This document shows, piece by piece, positions 58,401 to 64,000 of a DNA stretch of 64,000 bases. Source of the DNA: Hygrocybe punicea (taxonomy: Eukaryota > Basidiomycota > Agaricomycetes > Agaricales > Hygrophoraceae); NCBI GenBank assembly GCA_963556145.1, contig OY744466.1:5875820-5939819 (forward strand), given 5' to 3'. Made by a program: the position numbers and the translations under genes. Below the pieces are notes generated by a model. That model saw only the letters and a list, made by a program, of their open reading frames with translations, was not told the origin of the DNA and did not search any database. The first letter of the stretch is position 1, and each line of letters opens with the position of its first letter.

Positions 58401-61400
58401 ATGTCAACTCAGGCCTCGTCGCGCTCGCAAACGACCTCTTCCGCCGGCTCCAGTGGCGAGGAGGAGATGCGAACATCACCGGACCCTCAGATGGGCACGC
58501 AAGCAACCCAGCCTGGAAACACACAGGTACGCCAACGGTACGACGAGAATGAGCTGACACATACGTTATCAATGCATAGGGCCAGACCGACACGGACGCT
58601 GTGGTCTACAGCGCGGCTGAACACGAACGATACACGGCGGCCATCCTTGCTGCCACGTTGGGCTACGCGAAAATCGAAGTCGAGAAATATGCCGATAAGT
58701 TCAAGTACGGGATGTGGAACCCGCGACCGCTGGTCGAGGCGAGGGTTAAAGACATCGTGAAGTCCATGGAACACGAGGGCGTCCAATGGTACAAGGTGGA
58801 CGCCCTGCTGCCGCTGGTTGTGGACAACACGACGTATATCGATCGGACGTCGCTGACGAAGGACCTGACGGTGGGGCGGATGCTGCCGAAGTTGAGGCTC
58901 ACGGCGGAAGGGTTAGAGAATCTGAAGTGGACGATGGCGTCCGGGCAGCATCGAGTGGAGGCGATTTTGGAGATGCGAGGGTCACTCACGAAGAAGGCGG
59001 ACGGGCTACGGAAATCGATCGAGAAGCTTAACCCGGACAAACGGACGGGATTCGACCGGATGGAGGAGCTCAAAGCGGAGCTCCGGATTATCGAAAACGA
59101 GTTCAAGCTGACGGAATATTGGGGGGTCCAGGTTATCGACCAAGGTAAGTCGTCGGGTACATTTTGCGGGGCAAAAACTCAAGCGGACTGTTAGGGAAAC
59201 TCATCGAACACGGAACGGAACCGGCCTTCTATTTGTCACGAAACATCCGGCTATTCCAGTATACGGAAACGCAGGAGGAGAAACTGGTTCTAATGGTTAA
59301 GCAGATGATGATGGCGCCGACCGTGCAGAAACGAGTTAGCATACGGACGGAAGCGGCGCGTAACGACAGCAAGTTGGGACAAGTGCTGCAGTCAGAGGAC
59401 AACCTTCGATCGTTGATCACGCTCGTCCGGTTCGGCGGCCATTTCACGACGTCCAAAATTTTTACAGTGGCCTGGCAGCGGTCACAAATGCAAGATGTGC
59501 ACGGTGGGGTAAGTCGATTCACATTCATGGCGTTGATCCATTGCCTGACTGGATGTGGCGGTTAACAGATCTTAGCGGAAGTGATCGATGCGTGTGCCGG
59601 TGTCCTCCGGTATCTATTCCAAGGGGAAAAGATTGCGATGACCGCTGCAGAGCAGCGGCAATACTATGGGGAGGCACCGAAACCGGACGATATGGTGTTG
59701 GAAACGGCGGAGCTGGCGCTGCGGGAGGTTAGGATGTGGAAGCAATTCCACCGGAGTGGGACTCAGTTCTGCGGTGGGATGTTGAACGACGGCGTCTTGA
59801 ATGCGCTCGACAATGCGTTCACGAAGTCCTTCATCGAGCTGGAGGAGCGGGTTCCGATGCGATTGTTGGTTGGGACGGAGAACGCGAAAGTTGCGCCGTA
59901 CTTTGGAGCGTACGTTACGGAAGTGACGGAGTACGTGTCGAGTAACGTAGCGGGGGAGGTATGGCAGGGGGAGGAAGAGACGAAAGTGGCGGACAGGATT
60001 CTGGCGAAGTTACGATGGGCCTTGCATCGGCACGAGGGTCGCGTCCGGTTTCCGTTGTTGACGAAGGGGATGTTATTCGGAATTGCGGATGGTTTGGCGA
60101 TGATACCATTTGCGCTGAGAGAGGTAAATCATTCATTCGCTTCTCAGTGCAGCGCCATCCGAGCATGCTCAACCCGCGGACAATACATGCATGCTCGTCG
60201 ACGGGTTCGATCTGACGTACATGTATGTTCATCGACGGGTTCCATCTCACGTACATGTGCCGCGGGTCGAGCATGCTCGACCTGCGGACATGCAGATGTA
60301 CGTTCATCGACGGGTTCAATCTCACGTACATGTGCCGCGGGTCGAGCATGCTCGACCCGCGGAATATCTTATGTCCCAGATGCTAACAGTCATCCACTAG
60401 GTTTCTCGATGGATCGAACCTTTGATCGACCATCAAATATTCTACCGCACCGGTGTGGCCTCGGACTATACCGCACATATGCTGGCGTCCATCCGTCAGG
60501 ACGTCGCACGATTCCGTGACCCGGCGCAAGCCGCGAACGCCGTGAGTCACAACGATTTACCCTTCGCACGGCAAAACGCTAACGACAAGCACGAAGCTCG
60601 CGATGTATTTCGTCGCGCAACGCGACATCCTCGTCCAATTCGACGAGGATATCAGGACTAAGCAGCGCTCGGAACTTCTACGTCCCGCGAAGAAGCCTCT
60701 CCTAGAAGGTATGTTCAAATCCGGCGGGCCCTCGGTAAAATGGGCGACCGGCAACCCAATGATCTTGAAAAGCGAACAAGACGAGGTTACGAAGAACCTC
60801 GAAAAGGTACGCCGGGAGACCGGATACGTTGCCATCGAGAATTTCTGCGTTGCCGCGACAAGCTGGCCATGGCGGCAGTCGAAGAACAAGAACCGTGACT
60901 GGCCGCTGATGGTCATGTCAGCCGTGGTGGAGACGCATCTGGTTCGCCATTACCGGCCAGCGTTGCTGAAGAACTCGATAGCGGGCCAATTGTTGCGGAA
61001 CGGCATTGCCGATCTGCTCCGCGGCCACGTCAAAGTCGTCGCCACGATCGCGACCAGCAGTGCAGGGGACGTGACGAGCGAGAAGCGTGCGGATTGGACC
61101 TTTCCGGATCGGTTAAGCGTCAACGCCAACCCCCAGCCGACCAACCAGACGCAGTTCGACATCACGAAATTCGTCGCGGACGACGCTGCCGTGAAACGCA
61201 GGCAGGCGGCGGAGAAAGCGGTTCAAGCCATCGTCACGAAGACGGAACGATTGCCCTTCGCGAAGGCCGAACTCGACAGCCGCGCCGCCGTGTCGTCGGA
61301 AGTGAGTTTCGCGTTGACTGAACTGGTCCGCGCCCTATCGGTAAACCACGCCGTCCTCGAAGAAGTGAGACGCCACCGGAAGGACGATGAAGACGACGTC

Positions 61401-63206
61401 GCGATAAATCCTGACTGGTACAAGCAGTTCGATACGGCCGATCGACTGTTTACAATTGTTCGCCAGGAAGTTGAGGTGAGCGGACGGTCCGGGCGCAGTT
61501 AGTTATGTCCGTGGTCTGATCAAGCATATAGGAATCCGGTGACGAGTACGCGTCCAGTGCTGATGAGGCCGTGAAGACACGCCCCCGCCCAAAAGCGTCC
61601 GGGAGTTCTGCAGAGAACCCGTCAGCCGCAATGTCCGCCAAAGGGCCATCACCGCCTCCGCCCCTTGAGCCGAAGAAGCGGAAGGTCCGGACTGATTCGA
61701 TTTCGACGCTGCAAGAGCCCGGTATCACGGGAGCAGGACACCAAGGCGGGACTTCTGCTGGTGGGAAGGATTCGCGCAAGGGGAAGAAGCCTGCCGGGAG
61801 ACGAAGGACAAGGGTGGATCGCCTCACCGAGCATGAGAATGCAGGTTTGTCGTCTGTCTCTCTCTCGTGATATGTGACAGCGGTGCCAATCAGTATATAT
61901 ATATGTAGTTGTGCTGACGCAAGGGACCGATGGTGAAGGGCGAGGTATGTATGCGCGGGTCGAGCATGCTCGACCCGCGGCCGATGTAAACCCGTCGTGC
62001 GATGTTATCTGATCGAATATTCAGGGACGGACGTCGATGCCTCTGGTTATGGTACGTATACGTATGCGCGATCCGAGTATGCTCGACCCGCGGCTATTGA
62101 CTTACCTTTCACATACAAGTAGTCCCCTTGACAGCAGCGTTTGACGGTGGTTTTACTCTCGGTGCGTTCACGCGAGTCGAGCACGCTCGACCCGCGGCTA
62201 CTGATATAGTTAACCTTTGGTCGCATTGACAGACGACGACGACGATATGTTTCATATCGGTGAGTATCTGTCGCTCGAGTATGCTTGTTCAGCGTGCACT
62301 GATGGCCGCCACATCGACAGCGGTTGCGAACCGTGGAATCAACATGGGTGCGTCCCCGCGACTCGAGCATGCTCGACTCGCGGCCTATCAATCAACTCAC
62401 GATCGACGGTTGCTCCGTTTCATTCACAGCGGCCGATGTTTTACCGACACAACAGAGTACGTATCCGCGAGTCGAGCATGCTCGACCCGCGCACTGTTGA
62501 GATAATGTCGCTCATGCAGATTCATCGCTCGCTGGGCTCGACGATAACACGTTGTTGCAATTCACCGTCGGAGGTAAGTGTCCAATCCTCCACGCATGGC
62601 ACCGACTCAACCTCTGCTCAAGACATCAACGAAGAAGACCTCGGTTAGTCCCCCTGACCTAACATCATCTTGCTATTAACCCTATCTGCTCCCAACAACC
62701 ATAGTCTCAGACCCGCAAGGTCAGCTCAGTCGATTTTTATGACCCGGGTACCTGCTCATCTGCTTACGTTCAAGACGTGCCGCCCACATCGCCGCGCTCG
62801 CCGCAACACAAAGGTAATATCAAATGTAGTCACGAAACCTAGCCTAACGCCCCATCACCACAGTGAGCCGCCTCGAGCAAGAATCCGACGTCGTACAGGG
62901 CCGAACGCGCAAGGTGCAAGTCTTGATGCGCCCCCGATACAATGCCAAGAAAGGCTCAGCCGCTGGTGAGCACACCATCCCGGTCAAAATCTTCACAGTG
63001 CTCAGCCTGGCGCAGGACCGTCTAGGAAAAATGTGACCGGCAGCAGCTCGTCTGCCACAGTCGTTCTGGAACCCGCCCCCGGTGAGTATTCCAACCCAGC
63101 CAGTCTTGTTCACCGTGTTCACAGTTGCACAGGATCGTCCAAGCCGAAAGGAACCGGCGGCAGCTCAGCTGCCAAACTCGTCGTTGAACCCGCCCCGAAG
63201 CATTAG
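58401..63206 (+). CDS. ParB/Srx-like nuclear protein with hairpin introns
   Basis: Proposed exons: 58401-58526, 58580-59144, 59195-59508, 59569-60123, 60401-60541, 60597-61475, 61532-61844, 61909-61944, 62025-62051, 62120-62161, 62233-62259, 62321-62347, 62430-62456, 62520-62573, 62623-62643, 62705-62719, 62775-62813, 62864-62965, 63016-63081, 63133-63206. They join without a stop to 1149 residues. Residues 89-92 (NPRP) and 163-172 (SGQHRVEAIL), with LPLVV between, match the NPR and GxxR boxes of ParB/sulfiredoxin-fold proteins, which bind DNA or nucleotide. The middle part is helical and unrecognised. EPKKRKVRTD in exon 7 is a classical nuclear signal. The tail is acidic, then Gly/Ser-rich, and ends with two similar modules (TGSSSSATVVLEPAP, TGGSSAAKLVVEPAP). 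From exon 7 on, every intron is phase 1. Acceptors of exons 8 and 10 have in-frame alternatives (61924, 62135). No close function can be named. Confidence 0.75.
60124..60400 (+). repeat. Intron with three palindromes and ACATG units
   Basis: A 277-nt phase-0 intron, much longer than its neighbours. It carries a half palindrome at about 60157-60179, near-perfect 28-bp palindromes at 60260-60287 and 60335-60362, and three copies of TCATCGACGGGTTC-type segment. The same segments make up the element at 57970-58240, so the intron was probably enlarged by it. Confidence 0.85.
61945..62024 (+). repeat. Hairpin intron 1 (80 nt)
   Basis: GTATGTATG is followed at 61954 by a 26-bp perfect palindrome with core GTCGAGCATGCTCGAC. 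It ends ATATTCAG. Phase 1. Confidence 0.85.
62052..62119 (+). repeat. Hairpin intron 2 (68 nt, or 83 with the later AG)
   Basis: GTACGTATACGTATG is followed at 62067 by a damaged palindrome (CGCGATCCGAGTATGCTCGA, then CCCGCGG). Acceptor CATACAAG at 62119, or TTGACAG at 62134; both keep the frame. Confidence 0.8.
62162..62232 (+). repeat. Hairpin intron 3 (71 nt)
   Basis: GTGCGTTCA, then at 62171 CGCGAGTCGAGCACGCTCGA with CCCGCGG after it. A likely branch site GTTAACC and acceptor TTGACAG follow. Phase 1. Confidence 0.85.
62260..62320 (+). repeat. Hairpin intron 4 (61 nt, decayed)
   Basis: GTGAGTATCTG, then at 62271 TCGCTCGAGTATGCTTG, a strongly decayed form of the palindrome. Acceptor ATCGACAG. 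Phase 1. Confidence 0.7.
62348..62429 (+). repeat. Hairpin intron 5 (82 nt)
   Basis: GTGCGTCC, then a 28-bp palindrome at 62356-62383 (core CTCGAGCATGCTCGA, GCG arms, two mismatches). The acceptor is CATTCACAG. Phase 1. Confidence 0.85.
62457..62519 (+). repeat. Hairpin intron 6 (63 nt)
   Basis: GTACGTAT, then at 62465-62491 CCGCGAGTCGAGCATGCTCG followed by ACCCGCG. Acceptor CTCATGCAG. Phase 1. The next introns (62574 on, 49-61 nt) have no palindrome. Confidence 0.85.
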
Positions 63207-63463
63207 TCCGGCATACACCCGTCCGGTCGCATCGCCTGCTCCTCGTGTCCCCCATCATTTATATCGTGTACAACCATCATGTGTACATATTTTTACCGTT
63301 GTCAATACCATTCCGTTTGCGCCTGGCACGCGACATTGATAGCACGGTTGAGTGATGCATATGTTTGGGTCTGGAACTTTAAATTAAGGTACTTCAGGGC
63401 AACCGGCGGACGACAGAATTGAAAAAAACGGCCTTGCTTTGTACAATCCACAACCAATCCAGC

Positions 63464-64000
63464 ATGACTGACAACAGCAATATCGACGTGTAAGTCACCT
63501 CCGCTCTTCATTCCATTCCACCTGAGTCCCTCAATCAACCAATAATCCATGGAACAAAGATATGGCTATCCCATCGGCGATGAGCCGTCCATCGAAGACG
63601 TTCTGACAGTCGCACCGTTCGACGTTACCCAAGAGGCTCCCCAGTTGTCAGGCCCCGATTCCGTTCCCCAAGAACGGGTGCTTGCATCTCTCATGAATTT
63701 CAATGGCGACCAGGAGCGCAATTCATACCATCAACAAAACCCATTCAAGCTGCGGTTGAGCCGGGTCGCCAACAACTACGACAACTCCAAGGTGTCATCT
63801 GCACTGGCCATTCTAACCAAGCGCATGCAACTCAGCATCGACGACAAGTACACCAGTCCTTCAAACGACCCTATGCTGTCCTGGAACGCAGACCTGAACT
63901 TCATAGATTTTTTCACTTGCGTCTCCGCAGGCATCGGGTTGGATGCCTTCATCCCCCTAGAACAGATCGTTCACAACTTTGAGTTCGGGTTGAATCTTCA
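63464..64000 (+). CDS. Unrecognised gene, 5' part (runs off window)
   Basis: Exon 1 63464-63489 (MTDNSNIDV), a 70-nt GTAAGT...AAAG intron, then an open exon from 63560 to the window end without a stop. It reads YGYPIGDEPSIEDVLTVAPF, and further on HQQNPFKLRLSRVANNYDNS, LAILTKRMQLSIDDKYTSP and FIDFFTCVSAGIGLDAFIPL. The composition is that of a soluble host-like protein. I do not recognise the family. It lies 257 bp after the ParB-like gene on the same strand. Confidence 0.7.

Overview
The window is eukaryotic and looks like a transposon-rich stretch of a mushroom-forming basidiomycete (Agaricomycetes). The basis is many short (about 45-85 nt) GT-AG introns, protein families I know from Agaricomycetes (HNH_2 proteins, a seven-helix 'YRCW' membrane family, a 'homeobox-like + MGVKIFML' family, Ty3-type Gag), and a dense mix of DIRS, Helitron, hAT, Mutator-like and Ty3 elements. 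I recognise no bacterial operons, rRNA, tRNA or CRISPR. No species is assigned.

Layout. 1-1868: decayed DIRS-type (tyrosine-recombinase) retroelement, minus strand. 1880-2300: island packed with ATCTGT/ACAGAT hexamers. 2481-5050: broken minus-strand gene of a repeat-associated Agaricomycete family. 5125-6760: degenerate 22-bp palindromic satellite with a 280-bp foldback in it; a second homologous array lies inverted at 25030-25960. 7569-8420: two more foldbacks. 9508-16434: a nearly intact autonomous Helitron whose Rep-helicase has one in-frame stop, followed head-to-tail by a non-autonomous Helitron (16435-18714). 20737-21814 and 22669-24441: two hAT-type non-autonomous elements with 8-bp target duplications. 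26233-27300: Helitron helicase remnant. 28399-30419: Ty3-type gag with a candidate 5' LTR. 30710-33297: 498-bp inverted-repeat element. 35-41 kb: host-like genes and fragments (membrane protein, oxidase-like remnant, HNH nuclease-domain gene).

41147-49485 and 49686-58019 are nearly identical and abut a 200-N gap. I read this as two contig ends that overlap by 8.3 kb and were not merged, rather than as a real tandem duplication. The unit holds an unusual Ulp1-protease/Mutator-transposase fusion, two minisatellites and a small homeobox-like gene.

58401-63206 is the most interesting gene. It encodes about 1149 residues, has a ParB/sulfiredoxin-like N-terminal motif set and a PKKRKV-type nuclear signal. 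Its 3' part is cut into tiny exons, all split in phase 1, four of them exactly 27 nt. Six successive introns carry the same GC-rich hairpin (core GTCGAGCATGCTCGAC) 8-15 nt after the 5' splice site. The same palindrome forms intergenic arrays and the ends of a small mobile-looking element here. This pattern suggests an introner system: intron gain by a palindromic 22-bp-based element. A further gene on the same strand starts at 63464 and runs off the window.
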